A DNA stretch of 64,000 bases from positions 1 through 64,000 of the forward strand of contig NZ_FRCQ01000014.1 in NCBI RefSeq assembly GCF_900142965.1, read 5' to 3'. The notes below the pieces were generated by a model. The model was given only the letters and a program-made list of their open reading frames with translations. It was not told the origin of the DNA and made no database searches. Numbering within the stretch: position 1 is the first letter of the stretch; every line of letters starts with the position of its first letter. The DNA comes from Rhizobacter sp. OV335. Lineage in GTDB: Bacteria > Pseudomonadota > Gammaproteobacteria > Burkholderiales > Burkholderiaceae_C. Positions 43,192 to 55,238 of this stretch are shown one piece after another. The translations under genes and the position numbers were made by a program.

Positions 43192-46100
43192 TCGCCAGGC
43201 TCATCCGCTGGTCCATCGCGAACCGCTTCCTGGTGCTGCTCGCGACGCTGATGGTCGCGGCATGGGGCATCCACGCGGTGACGAAGACGCCGCTGGACGC
43301 GCTGCCGGACCTGTCGGACGTGCAGGTCATCATCCGCACGACCTATCCCGGCCAGGCACCGCGCATCGTCGAGAACCAGGTCACCTACCCGCTGACGACG
43401 ACGATGCTGTCGGTGCCCGGCGCGAAGACGGTGCGCGGCTACTCGTTCTTCGGCGACTCCTTCGTCTACGTCCTGTTCGAGGACGGCACCGATCCGTACT
43501 GGGCGCGCTCCCGGGTGCTCGAGTACCTGAACCAGGTGCAGTCGCGCCTGCCCCCGCAGGCCAAGGCATCGCTCGGACCGGATGCGACCGGCGTCGGCTG
43601 GATCTATCAATACGCGCTGGTCGACCGCGGCGGCACCCAGGACGCCGGCCAGCTGCGTGCGCTGCAGGACTGGTTCCTGAAGTACGAACTGAAGACCGTG
43701 CCCAACGTGGCCGAGGTCGCCTCGGTCGGCGGCATGGTGCGGCAGTACCAGGTCGTGCTCGACCCGGACAAGCTGGCGGCCTATGGCATCCCGCACACCA
43801 GGATCGTCGACGCGATCCAGAAGGCCAACCAGGAGACCGGCGGATCGGTGCTCGAGCTCGGCGAAGCCGAGTACATGGTGCGCGCCTCCGGCTATCTGCA
43901 GGGGCTGGACGACTTCCGCAAGATCCCGTTGACCACCTCGCAGGCCGGCGTGTCGGTGCGCCTGGGCGACGTGGCGCGCATCCAGCTCGGCCCCGAGATG
44001 CGCCGCGGCATCGGCGAACTCGACGGTGAAGGCGAAGCCGTCGGCGGCGTGATCGTGATGCGTTCGGGCAAGAACGCGCTGGAGACGATCGCCGCGGTCA
44101 AGGACAAGCTCAAGGCGCTGCAGGCCAGCCTGCCCCAGGGCGTCGAGATCGTCCCGACCTACGACCGGGCCAGCCTGATCGAGCGCGCCGTCGAGAACCT
44201 CACCCACAAGCTGGTCGAAGAATTCGTCGTCGTCGCGGTGGTGTGCTTCATCTTCCTCTTTCACCTGCGCTCGGCCTTCGTCGCGATCGTCTCGCTGCCC
44301 TTGGGCATCCTGGCCGCGTTCATCGTGATGCACTACCAGGGCGTCAACGCCAACGTCATGTCGCTCGGCGGCATCGCGATCGCGATCGGCGCGATGGTGG
44401 ATGCGGCGGTCGTGATGATCGAGAACGCGCACAAGCATGTCGAGCACTGGCGGCACCGGCACCCCGGCCAGTCCTTGCAGGGTGAGGACCATTGGCGGGT
44501 GATCGCCGAATCCGCGGCGGAGGTGGGTCCGGCGCTGTTCTTCTCGCTGCTCATCATCACGCTGTCGTTCATTCCGGTGTTCACGCTGGAAGCCCAGGAG
44601 GGGCGGCTCTTCGCGCCGCTCGCCTTCACCAAGACCTATGCGATGGCGGCCGCCGCCGGGCTCTCGGTGACGCTGATCCCGGTGCTGATGGGCTACCTCA
44701 TTCGCGGAAAGATTCCGGACGAGCGGAGCAATCCGCTGAACCGCCTGCTGATCGCGGTGTACAGGCCCTTGCTCGAGGGGGTGCTGCGCCGGCCCAGGCT
44801 CACGATCGCGGGCGCCGCCGTCGTGCTCGTCATCAGCCTGTGGCCGCTGCAGCACATCGGCGGCGAGTTCATGCCGCGGCTGGACGAAGGCGACCTGCTG
44901 TACATGCCCTCGGCGCTGCCGGGCCTGTCAGCCGGCAAGGCGGCCGAGCTGCTGCAGCAGACCGACCGGTTGATCAGGACCGTCCCCGAAGTCGTCAGCG
45001 TCTACGGCAAGGCAGGCCGCGCCGAGACCGCCACCGACCCGGCACCGCTCGAGATGTTCGAGACGACGATCCAGTTCAAGCCACGCGACCAGTGGCGTGC
45101 CGGCATGACGCAGGACAAGCTGGTCGAGGAGCTGGACCGCATCGTGCGTGTCCCCGGGCTCTCGAACATCTGGGTGCCGCCGATCCGCAACCGCATCGAC
45201 ATGCTGGCCACCGGCATCAAGAGCCCGGTGGGCGTGAAGGTGGCGGGCACCGACCTGGCGACGATCGACCGGCTGACCGGCGAGATCGAGCGCGTGCTGA
45301 AGGACGTGCCGGGCGTCACCAGCGCGTTGGCCGAGCGGCTCACGGGCGGTCGCTATGTCGACGTCAACATCCGGCGCGACGACGCGGCGCGCTTCGGCAT
45401 GAACATCTCGGACGTGCAGTCCGTCATCTCGTCGGCCGTGGGCGGCGAAAACATCGGCGAGACCGTCGAGGGCCTGCAGCGCTTCCCGATCAACCTGCGC
45501 TACCCGCGCGAGCTGCGCGACTCGCTGGACAAACTGCGCACGCTGCCGATCGTCAGCGAACGCGGCGCCCGGCTGCTGCTGTCCGATGTGGCCGACATCC
45601 GGATCACCGACGGCCCGCCGATGCTGCGCAGCGAGAACGCGCGGCTGTCGGGCTGGGTCTACGTCGACATCCGCGGGCGCGACCTGAGCGGTGCCGTGCA
45701 GGACATGCAGCGCGCCGTGATGAAGGCGCTGAAGTTGCCGCCGGGCTACTCGATCTCCTGGTCGGGCCAGTTCGAGTTCCTCGAACGCGCCACGGCCAAG
45801 CTGAAGATCGTCGTGCCGTTCACGTTGCTGATCATCTTCGTGCTGCTGTACCTCACGTTCAGGCGCTTCGACGAGGCGCTGCTGATCATGGCGGCGCTGC
45901 CGTTCGCGCTGGTGGGCGGCATCTGGCTGCTGTACCTGCTCAGCTACAACCTGTCCGTGGCCGGGGCGGTGGGCTTCATTGCGCTGGCCGGCGTGTCGGC
46001 CGAGTTCGGCGTGATCATGCTGCTGTACCTGAAGCACGCCTGGCAGGATCGCCTCGACGCCGGCCAGACGAGCGCGGCCGACCTGCTCGACTCGATCCGC

Positions 46101-46313
46101 GAAGGCGCGGTGCTGCGCGTGCGGCCGAAGGCGATGACGGTCGCGGTCATCCTCGCCGGCCTGTTGCCGATCATGACGGGCAGCGGCACCGGCTCCGAAG
46201 TCATGCAGCGCATCGCCGCGCCGATGGTGGGCGGGATGATCACCGCGCCGCTGCTGTCGATGTTCGTGATCCCGGCCGCGTACCTGCTGATGCGGCGCGC
46301 GCGTGAACGATGA
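43188..46313 (+). CDS. cusA: CusA-type heavy-metal efflux RND transporter
   Basis: 1041 aa, the standard length. Features of the HME branch: N-terminal helix then [15 protein letters not shown], and the TM4 proton-relay segment [16 protein letters not shown]. Next comes the porter-domain block [19 protein letters not shown] followed by S-P-V-G, which carries the cleft methionine typical of CusA. The stop falls seven bases before the end of a convergent gene. With the channel and adaptor it should expel Cu(I)/Ag(I) across both membranes. Zinc/cobalt (CzcA) specificity is less likely given the adaptor's methionine-rich domain. Confidence 0.94.
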   Translation: MIARLIRWSIANRFLVLLATLMVAAWGIHAVTKTPLDALPDLSDVQVIIRTTYPGQAPRIVENQVTYPLTTTMLSVPGAKTVRGYSFFGDSFVYVLFEDGTDPYWARSRVLEYLNQVQSRLPPQAKASLGPDATGVGWIYQYALVDRGGTQDAGQLRALQDWFLKYELKTVPNVAEVASVGGMVRQYQVVLDPDKLAAYGIPHTRIVDAIQKANQETGGSVLELGEAEYMVRASGYLQGLDDFRKIPLTTSQAGVSVRLGDVARIQLGPEMRRGIGELDGEGEAVGGVIVMRSGKNALETIAAVKDKLKALQASLPQGVEIVPTYDRASLIERAVENLTHKLVEEFVVVAVVCFIFLFHLRSAFVAIVSLPLGILAAFIVMHYQGVNANVMSLGGIAIAIGAMVDAAVVMIENAHKHVEHWRHRHPGQSLQGEDHWRVIAESAAEVGPALFFSLLIITLSFIPVFTLEAQEGRLFAPLAFTKTYAMAAAAGLSVTLIPVLMGYLIRGKIPDERSNPLNRLLIAVYRPLLEGVLRRPRLTIAGAAVVLVISLWPLQHIGGEFMPRLDEGDLLYMPSALPGLSAGKAAELLQQTDRLIRTVPEVVSVYGKAGRAETATDPAPLEMFETTIQFKPRDQWRAGMTQDKLVEELDRIVRVPGLSNIWVPPIRNRIDMLATGIKSPVGVKVAGTDLATIDRLTGEIERVLKDVPGVTSALAERLTGGRYVDVNIRRDDAARFGMNISDVQSVISSAVGGENIGETVEGLQRFPINLRYPRELRDSLDKLRTLPIVSERGARLLLSDVADIRITDGPPMLRSENARLSGWVYVDIRGRDLSGAVQDMQRAVMKALKLPPGYSISWSGQFEFLERATAKLKIVVPFTLLIIFVLLYLTFRRFDEALLIMAALPFALVGGIWLLYLLSYNLSVAGAVGFIALAGVSAEFGVIMLLYLKHAWQDRLDAGQTSAADLLDSIREGAVLRVRPKAMTVAVILAGLLPIMTGSGTGSEVMQRIAAPMVGGMITAPLLSMFVIPAAYLLMRRARER

Positions 46314-46319
46314 GGAAAG

Positions 46320-47288
46320 TCAGCCCGGGGTGCGCCCACGCCCCAGCGCACTGAGCACCACCAGCTTGATTGCCAGCTTGGCGGCTTCCACCGTGGGTCG
46401 GTAGCGCCACGATTCGCGCAGCCGCTCGCGCGCCGCCGGCAGTTGGCGAGCCCACATCAGGTCGCGCGCGTAACCGAGCGTGGTGGCCACCCGGGCGTCG
46501 CGAAACTCCTTGGCGAAATGGCGGGCCTGCTCCGGATGTTCCTGCTCGAACTTGGCATACACCTTCAGGCGGTTGCCGGTGTTGATGTTCCTGCTGAGCG
46601 AGCCCGGCGTGCTGGTCACGTTCACCAGCGGCTGCGCCACCTCGACGATGGTGGTGGACACCGCCACGCGCAGCGCGAAGTCGATGTCCTCGCCGGTCTT
46701 CAGCGTGGTGTCGAAGTCGCCCGCTGCATTGCGTGCCTCGGTGCGCAGCACGACGTTGGAGCCCATCATGCCCCCCATCAGCAGGTCGGGCAGGCGCAGC
46801 ATGCCGTTCACCACCCCGGGCTTGGGCGGCGCGATGCCGATCTCCGAGCCGTCGGGGCGCACGCCGCGCGCGCGGGTGCAGCAGGCCGCGCCGGCGCCGG
46901 GCACTGCTTCGATGCTGTTCACCGCAGTCTCCAGCCAGCGCGGATCCCAGTGGTCATCGGAATCGAGCAGCGCCACGTAGTCGCCGGTCACCTGCGGGAA
47001 CGCCGTGTTTCGTGCGCTGGACACACCACCGTTGGACTTGGGGATGTACAGCACCGGCTCCGGCAGCGCGCGCACCAGCTCGGCCGTGTTGTCGGTGGAG
47101 CCGTCGTCGACCACGATGACCTGGTGCGGCGGCAGCGTCTGGGCCAGCGCGGAACGCGCCGCGCGCACCACGTCCTCGGCACGGTTGTAGGTGGGGATCA
47201 CGACGGAGACCTTGGCGCTCAGGCCGTTGCTCTCCCGAGCGAACACGGCCACGTCATCGAACCGGCGATCAACCGTCTTGCTGCTCAT
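46320..47288 (-). CDS. family 2 glycosyltransferase
   Basis: 322 aa from the ATG at 47288, which has GGAGGG five bases upstream; an in-frame ATG 27 codons earlier is less likely. The GT-A fold is clear: V-S-V-V-I-P-T-Y-N-R-A, V-I-V-V-D-D-G-S-T-D-N-T, S-N-G-G-V-S-S-A-R-N, and the metal-binding D-S-D-D motif, with the catalytic region around K-T-G-E-D-I-D-F. No membrane segment is obvious. It stands alone, with no other polysaccharide-synthesis genes nearby, so its acceptor is unknown. Confidence 0.9.
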   Translation of the reverse strand: MSSKTVDRRFDDVAVFARESNGLSAKVSVVIPTYNRAEDVVRAARSALAQTLPPHQVIVVDDGSTDNTAELVRALPEPVLYIPKSNGGVSSARNTAFPQVTGDYVALLDSDDHWDPRWLETAVNSIEAVPGAGAACCTRARGVRPDGSEIGIAPPKPGVVNGMLRLPDLLMGGMMGSNVVLRTEARNAAGDFDTTLKTGEDIDFALRVAVSTTIVEVAQPLVNVTSTPGSLSRNINTGNRLKVYAKFEQEHPEQARHFAKEFRDARVATTLGYARDLMWARQLPAARERLRESWRYRPTVEAAKLAIKLVVLSALGRGRTPG

Positions 47289-47357
47289 TGCATCCCTCCC
47301 CAGGGCTGACACCTGATCGTGTGGGCTCAGGCTGAGCAGTAGATTAATTGTCGACGT

Positions 47358-47394
47358 GGCCGATTTCAATCGGCCGAACTCGATTATCGATAAT
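47358..47394. promoter_or_regulatory. hairpin and palindrome upstream of the glycosyltransferase gene
   Basis: In the 141-bp gap, GGCCGAT-TTCA-ATCGGCC (47358-47375) is a perfect 7-bp stem with a four-base loop, and ATTATCGATAAT (47383-47394) is a perfect 12-bp palindrome. Both lie beyond the M20 gene end and before the GT2 start. The first may end the peptide operon, although no T-run follows; the second may be a regulator site in the GT2 promoter. Confidence 0.4.
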
Positions 47395-47429
47395 TGTCAG
47401 GAATCGAGGTCGCAGGCTGCAATTTCCGC

Positions 47430-48635
47430 TCACCCCCGCGCGAAGAACGCCTCCACCAGCCGCACCCAATACGTCCCGCCCACCGGCAGCAGCGCATCGT
47501 TGAAGTCGTAGTTCGGGTTGTGCAGCTCGCACGGCCCCATGCCGTGGTACGTGGCCTCGCGGTGGCCGCCGCCGCCATTGCCGACGAACAGGTAGGTGCC
47601 CGGCACCTTCTGCAGGTAGAACGAGAAATCCTCGGCGCCGCCGTGCTGCGGCGTGTTGCCGTCCACCTTGTCGGCCCCGAAGGTGTCCTGCGCCACCTTC
47701 ATCGCGAAATCGGTCTGCGCGTCCCAGTTCACCAGCGGCGGGTAGGCGCGGTGGAACTTCAGCTCGCCGGTGCCGCCGTGTACCTGCGGCAGCAGCTCGG
47801 CCATGCGGCGCATGTTGGCCTCGATCTCGTCCAGCACCTCGGTGCTGAAGGTGCGCACCGTGCCGCGGATCACCGCCTCGCCCGGCAGCACGTTGTAGGC
47901 ATCGCCTGCATGGATCTGCGTCACGCTCACCACCGCCACGTCGATCGGGTTCTTGTGGCGCGAGATGAGCGTCTGCAGCGCGCCCACCATCTCGGCCGCG
48001 ATGACGATCGTGTCGACCGCCTTGTGCGGCTGCGCCGCATGCCCGCCGGTGCCGCGCACGATGATGTCGAAGCGGTTGCTCGACGCCATCGTCGGCCCCT
48101 TGCGGAACGCGAAATGCCCCGCCTCGAAACCCGGCATGTTGTGGATGCCGTAGATCTCCTCGCACGGGAAGCGGGTGAACAGCCCGTCGTCCATCATCGC
48201 CTTCGCGCCGGCGTTGCCGCCCTCCTCCGCCGGCTGGAAGATGAAGTTCACCGTGCCCTCGAAATCGCGGTGCGTAGCCAGGTAGTGCGCCGCGCCCAGC
48301 AGCATCGCGGTGTGACCGTCGTGCCCGCAGCCGTGCATGCGCCCCGGCTCCTTCGACGCATGCAGAAAACGGTTGTGCTCCGGCATCGGCAGCGCATCCA
48401 TGTCGGCTCGCAGGCCGATCGCGCGCTCGCCAGCGCCGCGCGTACCGTGCAGCACGCCCACCACGCCGGTCTGGCCGAGGCCGCGGTGCACCTCGATGCC
48501 CCACGCCGCCAGGCGCTCGGCCACCAGGTCGGAGGTGCGCGTCTCTTTGAATGCCAGTTCCGGGTGCGCGTGGATGTCGCGGCGCAGCGCGGTGAACTCG
48601 GCGTGCTTGTCTTCGATCTCGGCGATGAGCGTCAT
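47430..48635 (-). CDS. M20 family amidohydrolase (hippurate hydrolase/N-acyl-amino-acid deacylase-like)
   Basis: 401 aa, no signal peptide. The M20D pattern is complete: L-R-R-D-I-H-A-H-P-E-L, then R-A-D-M-D-A-L-P-M, the metal/catalytic H-G-C-G-H-D-G-H, F-Q-P-A-E-E-G-G with the catalytic Glu pair, and E-D-F-S near the end. These cytoplasmic enzymes remove acyl groups from amino acids. It is the last gene of the peptide importer operon, with its ATG overlapping the stop of the deformylase gene, so it probably trims imported N-acyl amino acids or peptides. Confidence 0.93.
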   Translation of the reverse strand: MTLIAEIEDKHAEFTALRRDIHAHPELAFKETRTSDLVAERLAAWGIEVHRGLGQTGVVGVLHGTRGAGERAIGLRADMDALPMPEHNRFLHASKEPGRMHGCGHDGHTAMLLGAAHYLATHRDFEGTVNFIFQPAEEGGNAGAKAMMDDGLFTRFPCEEIYGIHNMPGFEAGHFAFRKGPTMASSNRFDIIVRGTGGHAAQPHKAVDTIVIAAEMVGALQTLISRHKNPIDVAVVSVTQIHAGDAYNVLPGEAVIRGTVRTFSTEVLDEIEANMRRMAELLPQVHGGTGELKFHRAYPPLVNWDAQTDFAMKVAQDTFGADKVDGNTPQHGGAEDFSFYLQKVPGTYLFVGNGGGGHREATYHGMGPCELHNPNYDFNDALLPVGGTYWVRLVEAFFARG

Positions 48636-49512
48636 GTCACTTGATCCTTCACGTAGTCGGCAATCTCGCGGGAGACGGCGGTGAGCGCATTCTGCAAGGC
48701 GGCGAAGCCGGCACTGCGCTCGCGCGTGGTCTCGTTCATGTAAAGCCCGCGGTGGATCTCCACCTGCAGGCTGTGGCGGCGCTCGGCGGGTCGGCCCAGC
48801 CGCGCGATCAGCGCGACGCCCTTGAACGGGTCGTTCAGCGCCACGCTGAAACCGCGCCGGCGCAGCGCCTCGGCCACCAGCGCGGTGAACTCGGGCGATG
48901 CGGTGCTGCCGTCGCGGTCGCCCAGCACGAAATCGGCGAGCGGATGGTCGCTCTGGATCTGCAGGCCCTCGTACGAATCGGCGGGCATCGAGTGCAGGTT
49001 CAGGTGCCACACCGCGCCGAAGCGCGCATGGGCGGCCTGGATCTGCTCGCGCATCGCGGCGTGGTACGGCGCGTGGTACGTGGCGATGCGCCGCTGCACC
49101 TCGGCCACCGGCAGCTTGCGCGCATAGATCGGCCACTTGCCGCTCTTGCCCGCATCGCGCCAGATCAGGCCGATGCCCAGGCGCGTCTTCTCGCTGGGGT
49201 GCAGCGGCGTCGGCCACGGCTCGGCCAGCATGCCGGGGTCGATGTCGTCGATGTCGCGGTTCGGGTCGATGTAGGCGCGCGGGAAATCCGCTGCCAGCAG
49301 CGTGGCACCGACCGAGGGCAGCGCCTGCCACAGCACATGCACGTCGGTGTCTTCCGCGCCGCGCAGCTGATCGAAGGGCACGACGTGGCCGAAGTCATCG
49401 GGGTACAGCACGCCGCTGTGCGGCGAGTCGCAGACCAGCGGCACCGGGTCGGCCTCGGGCAGGCGCAGCGTGAACGGCGGGAACGGCGTCGGAACGCTTT
49501 GAAGGACGGCTG

Positions 49513-49516
<4 letters not shown>
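48632..49516 (-). CDS. hutG: N-formylglutamate amidohydrolase (deformylase)
   Basis: 294 aa. The family blocks D-S-P-H-S-G, D-P-N-R-D-I-D-D-I-D, W-H-L-N-L-H-S-M-P and L-Q-V-E-I-H-R-G-L-Y-M-N-E are present. The usual role is the last step of histidine breakdown, N-formylglutamate to glutamate and formate. Here there are no other hut genes; instead it overlaps a peptide ABC ATPase gene and an M20 gene by four bases each. It may therefore act on imported N-formyl amino acids. The name reflects the family, not a proven hut role. Confidence 0.88.
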
Positions 49517-50547
<1,031 letters not shown>

Positions 50548-50554
50548 GCGGTCC

Positions 50555-51526
<972 letters not shown>

Positions 51527-51530
51527 CGTG

Positions 51531-52454
51531 TCAGTGCGCGTTGCGCGGGTTCAGGATGTCGCGCAGGTGGTCGCCCACCAGGTTGATGCCGACGATCGAC
51601 AGCGCCAGCGCGATGCCGGGAAAGAACGAGATCCAGTAGTTGCCCGACAGCAGGAACTCGTAGCCGTTGGCGATCAGCATGCCGAGCGACGGCTCGGTCA
51701 CCGGCACGCCGACGCCGAGGAACGACAGCGTCGACTCCAGCGCAATGGCGTGCGCCAAGTCGATGGTGGCGATCACGATCAGCGGCGGCAGGCAGTTGGG
51801 CAGCATGTGGCGCAGCAGCACGCGCGGCCAGCCGAGCGACATGCACTGCGCGGCCTCGATGTACTCCTTCGCGCGCTCCACCAGCGCGGCGCCGCGCGCG
51901 GCCCGCGCGAAATACGCCCACTGCACGATGACGAGCGCGAGGATCACCTTGTCGACGCCCTTGCCGAGAATGGCCAGCAGGATCAGCGCGACCAGGATCG
52001 CCGGGAACGACAGCTGGATGTCGACGATGCGCATCAGCATCGCATCGATCCACCCGCCGAAATAGGCCGCCGCCAGCCCGACCGCGCTGCCGATGGCCAG
52101 CGCCGCCGCGACCGAGACGCCGCCCACCAACAGGCTGGTGCGCAAGCCGTAGAGGATGGCCGACAGCAGGTCGCGCGCCTGGCCGTCGGTGCCGAGCCAG
52201 TAGGTCATCGTGCCGGCGGCATCGCGGCTGCCGGGCGGCAGCTTCGAGTCGAAGATGTCGAGCTTGCCGATGTCGTACGGGTTCTGCGGCGAGATCCACG
52301 GCGCGAACACCGCGGCGAACAGCGCGAGCGCCAGCAGCACCAGGCCGAACATCGCCAGCCGGTCGGCCATGAACTCGCGGCGCAGGCGCTGCCACGGCGT
52401 TTCTGGCGGAGGAAGCGGCGGCGGCAATGCAGTCGACAGCGCTTCGATCGTCAT
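51531..52454 (-). CDS. peptide ABC transporter permease (DppC type)
   Basis: 307 aa, about six membrane segments. It has the N-terminal helix and P-W-I-S-P-Q-N-P-Y-D segment usual in DppC, then W-L-G-T-D-G-Q-A-R-D and the EAA-like loop E-Y-I-E-A-A-Q-C-M-S-L. A proline-rich start (A-L-P-P-P-L-P-P-P) is unusual. Its ATG overlaps the stop of the DppB-type gene. Confidence 0.94.
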   Translation of the reverse strand: MTIEALSTALPPPLPPPETPWQRLRREFMADRLAMFGLVLLALALFAAVFAPWISPQNPYDIGKLDIFDSKLPPGSRDAAGTMTYWLGTDGQARDLLSAILYGLRTSLLVGGVSVAAALAIGSAVGLAAAYFGGWIDAMLMRIVDIQLSFPAILVALILLAILGKGVDKVILALVIVQWAYFARAARGAALVERAKEYIEAAQCMSLGWPRVLLRHMLPNCLPPLIVIATIDLAHAIALESTLSFLGVGVPVTEPSLGMLIANGYEFLLSGNYWISFFPGIALALSIVGINLVGDHLRDILNPRNAH

Positions 52455-53428
52455 GCCTTCGCCCCTTGCAGCCGCACGCGCGGGTCGAGCACCGAATAGA
52501 GAACGTCCACCACGAGGTTCAGCATCACGAGGAAGAACACGATCAGGATCAGGTAGGCGACGACCACCGGCCGGTCGAGCGTGATGATCGAATCGAGCAG
52601 CAGCTTGCCCATGCCGGGCCACGCGAAGATGGTCTCGGTGACCACCGCGAACGCGACCACCTGGCCGAACTCCAGCCCGCCCACCGTGACGATCGGCACC
52701 ATGATGTTCTTCAGCAGGTGCACGCGCAGGATGCGGCCCCAGCCCAGGCCCTTGGCGCGCGCGAACTTGATGTAGTCCATCGGCAGCGCCTCGCGCGTGG
52801 CAGCACGCGTCACGCGGATGATCAGCGCGGTCTTCGCGAGCGCGATCGTCACGGCCGGCAGCAGCAGGCGCGACCAGCCGTCGAGCGTCAGCACGCTGAG
52901 GTCGAGCGGCCCGAGGTGCACCGTGGCGCCGCGCCCGCTGGCCGGCAGCCAGCCGAGCTGCACCGCGAACACCATGATCAGCATCAGCCCGACCCAGAAG
53001 TTGGGCAGCGAGAAGCCGAGCACCGAGCCGGCCATGATGCCGCGCGTGCTGAGCGCCTGCGGCCGCAGGCCGGCCCAGATGCCCAGCGGGATGCCGACCA
53101 GCACCGACAGGCCCATCGACACCAGCGCGAGCTCCAGCGTGGCCGGCATGCGCTCCAGGATCAGGCCCATCGCCGACTGCCCGGTCAGGAAGCTCTTGCC
53201 GAAATCGAGCCGCAGCGCGTGCGACATGAAGATACCGTACTGCTGCCACAGCGGCTTGTCGAGGCCGAAGCTGGCGCGGATCTCGGCGCGGTCCTGCTCG
53301 GTGGCCTCGGCGCTGGCCATCATCGAGACCGGGTCGCCGACGACGTAGAGGCCGACGAAGACCAGGCCCGACATGACCGCCATGACGAGCACCGCCTGCA
53401 GCAGGCGGCGGATGATGAAAGCCGACAT
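52451..53428 (-). CDS. peptide ABC transporter permease (DppB type)
   Basis: 325 aa. The start F-I-I-R-R-L-L-Q-A-V-L-V and a large periplasmic loop ending before A-L-S-T-R-G-I-M-A are typical of DppB. The EAA loop M-D-Y-I-K-F-A-R-A-K-G-L-G is present. It follows the binding-protein gene after 34 bases and forms the permease pair with the next gene. Confidence 0.94.
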   Translation of the reverse strand: MSAFIIRRLLQAVLVMAVMSGLVFVGLYVVGDPVSMMASAEATEQDRAEIRASFGLDKPLWQQYGIFMSHALRLDFGKSFLTGQSAMGLILERMPATLELALVSMGLSVLVGIPLGIWAGLRPQALSTRGIMAGSVLGFSLPNFWVGLMLIMVFAVQLGWLPASGRGATVHLGPLDLSVLTLDGWSRLLLPAVTIALAKTALIIRVTRAATREALPMDYIKFARAKGLGWGRILRVHLLKNIMVPIVTVGGLEFGQVVAFAVVTETIFAWPGMGKLLLDSIITLDRPVVVAYLILIVFFLVMLNLVVDVLYSVLDPRVRLQGAKA

Positions 53429-53462
53429 CAGCGTGCTCGGTACTGCCCTGTGTGCATGCTGA

Positions 53463-55076
53463 TTACTTGGCCGGCACCGCGTACTGGACCATCGTCTGCT
53501 GGTCGGCGCGGCCCTTGAAGCTGACGTTCTTCTTCATCGCCCACACCGAGTGCTCGAAGTGGATCGGCAGCATCGCGTAATCGGCCATCGCCAGCTCGCT
53601 GGCCTTGGCCAGCGTCGCGGCGCGCGCGGCATCGTCCATCTGCGACGAGGCTTCCGCCACCAGCTTGTCCATCCCGGGGTTGGAATAGCGCGCGCGGTTG
53701 GTGGTGCCCAGGCCCTTGTCCTTGTCCGGCGTGACCAGCAGCGCGATCAGCGTGTTCGACATCTCGCCGGTCGCGGTGCCCCAGCCGGCCAGGTAGGCGC
53801 TGTAGGTGTAGGTATCGCGGTTCTTGAAGAACACGGCCGGCGCGTTGGCATCGATCGAGGTCTTGACGCCGATGCGCGTCCACATGGCAGCCAGCGTCTG
53901 CGCGACCTTGCTGTCGTTGATGTAGCGCCCGTTCGGCGTGCCCAGCACCAGCGTGAAGCCGTCCGGGTAGCCGGCCTCCTTCAACAGCGCCTTGGCCTTC
54001 TCGGGATCGGGCTTGGCGGCGGTGACCAGGTTCTTGCTGGCGCCGAACATCGGGTACGGCAGCAGCTGCGCGGCCGGCGATGCCACGCCGCCCATCGTGC
54101 GCGAGACCAGCGCCGAGCGGTCGACGGCGAGCGACAGCGCTTCGCGCACGCGCTTGTCGAGCAGCGGGTTCTTGCCGATGGGGCCACCGGCAGTGGCGGT
54201 GATGCCCGGCGTGGTGTCGCCGTTCTGGTCGAGTGCCACGTAGATGATGCGGTTCGACGCCTTGGTCTCCACCGTCAGCTTGGGCTCCTTGCGCAGGCGC
54301 TCCAGGTCATCGGTCGGCGGGTCTTCGGCGAGGTCGACGTCGCCCGCGAGCAGCGCGGCGACGCGCGCGGCCGGGTTGCTGATCGGGCGGTAGATGACCT
54401 TGTCCCAGGCCGGTGCCTTGCCCCAGTAGTGGGGGTTGCGCTCGAAGATGACCTCGGAGCCGCGCTTCCACGAGACGAACTTGTACGGGCCGGTGCCCAC
54501 CAGGCCGTTGCCGGCGTTCAGCTCGGTGGTGGTCTTGCCTTCGGGGGCGGCGCCTGCGGCGGCCTTGGCCGACATGATCGGCAGGCCCACCATGTTGATC
54601 GCGAGCAGCGGGTACGGCTCGGTGGTGGTGATGCGCACCGTCAGCGGGTCGGGAGCCTCGATCTTCTCGACCTTCTGCAGGTAGACCTTGAACGATGACG
54701 GGCTGTTGGGCACCTTGGGCACGCGGTCCATCGTGAACAGCACGTCGGCCGAGGTCATCGGGCTGCCATCGGAGAACTTGACGTTCGGCCGCAGCTTGAA
54801 GGTCCAGACCTTGCCGTCGGCCTTCCAGGATTCGGCGAGGCAGGGCTCGGGCTTCAGGTCGGCATCGACGCAGACCAGCGGTTCGAACAGCGTCTGCGAC
54901 AGCTGGATGTTCGGCGTCAGCGCGTGGTACTGCGGGTCCATCGACGTGGGCTCGGTCTTCAGCGCCACCACGAGGTCGCGCGCTGCGGCAGCGGTCGAGA
55001 GAGAGACGCCGGCAGCGATGACACCGGCGACCAGCAGGGATCGGCCGACGGGCCCGAGGGAAATACTTCCTGGCAT
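53463..55076 (-). CDS. peptide ABC transporter substrate-binding protein (DppA/OppA family)
   Basis: 537 aa, with a signal peptide ending near STAAAA. The SBP family 5 signature appears as A-E-S-W-K-A-D-G-K-V-W-T-F-K-L-R and V-K-F-S-D-G-S-P-M-T-S-A-D-V. The T-G-P-Y-K-F-V-S-W-K-R-G-S block and the later P-L-L-D-K-R-V-R-E-A-L-S-L-A-V-D-R block are also typical. First gene of the operon; it selects the cargo. The two hydrolases at the operon's end (deformylase and M20) suggest formylated or acylated amino acids or peptides rather than plain dipeptides. Confidence 0.94.
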   Translation of the reverse strand: MPGSISLGPVGRSLLVAGVIAAGVSLSTAAAARDLVVALKTEPTSMDPQYHALTPNIQLSQTLFEPLVCVDADLKPEPCLAESWKADGKVWTFKLRPNVKFSDGSPMTSADVLFTMDRVPKVPNSPSSFKVYLQKVEKIEAPDPLTVRITTTEPYPLLAINMVGLPIMSAKAAAGAAPEGKTTTELNAGNGLVGTGPYKFVSWKRGSEVIFERNPHYWGKAPAWDKVIYRPISNPAARVAALLAGDVDLAEDPPTDDLERLRKEPKLTVETKASNRIIYVALDQNGDTTPGITATAGGPIGKNPLLDKRVREALSLAVDRSALVSRTMGGVASPAAQLLPYPMFGASKNLVTAAKPDPEKAKALLKEAGYPDGFTLVLGTPNGRYINDSKVAQTLAAMWTRIGVKTSIDANAPAVFFKNRDTYTYSAYLAGWGTATGEMSNTLIALLVTPDKDKGLGTTNRARYSNPGMDKLVAEASSQMDDAARAATLAKASELAMADYAMLPIHFEHSVWAMKKNVSFKGRADQQTMVQYAVPAK

Positions 55077-55238
55077 GTGATGCTCTGCAGTCCGTGTTCG
55101 ATGAAGCTGAAGACGGTAGCAAGAAGCGATCCAGGCGGCAATTGTGGGGACTACCTGCGGCGTCGGTTTTCTACAAGATCGCCGGGTGGCGTTGCGAGAC
55201 AGTGAAGCCCTCACCACTGATCACCGCCAGGAGCCATG

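Noticed and set aside
47346-47398. Repeated AATTGTC resembling parts of strong sigma-70 promoters
   Set aside because: I could not find a -35/-10 pair with proper spacing on the minus strand before the glycosyltransferase gene, so no promoter is called.
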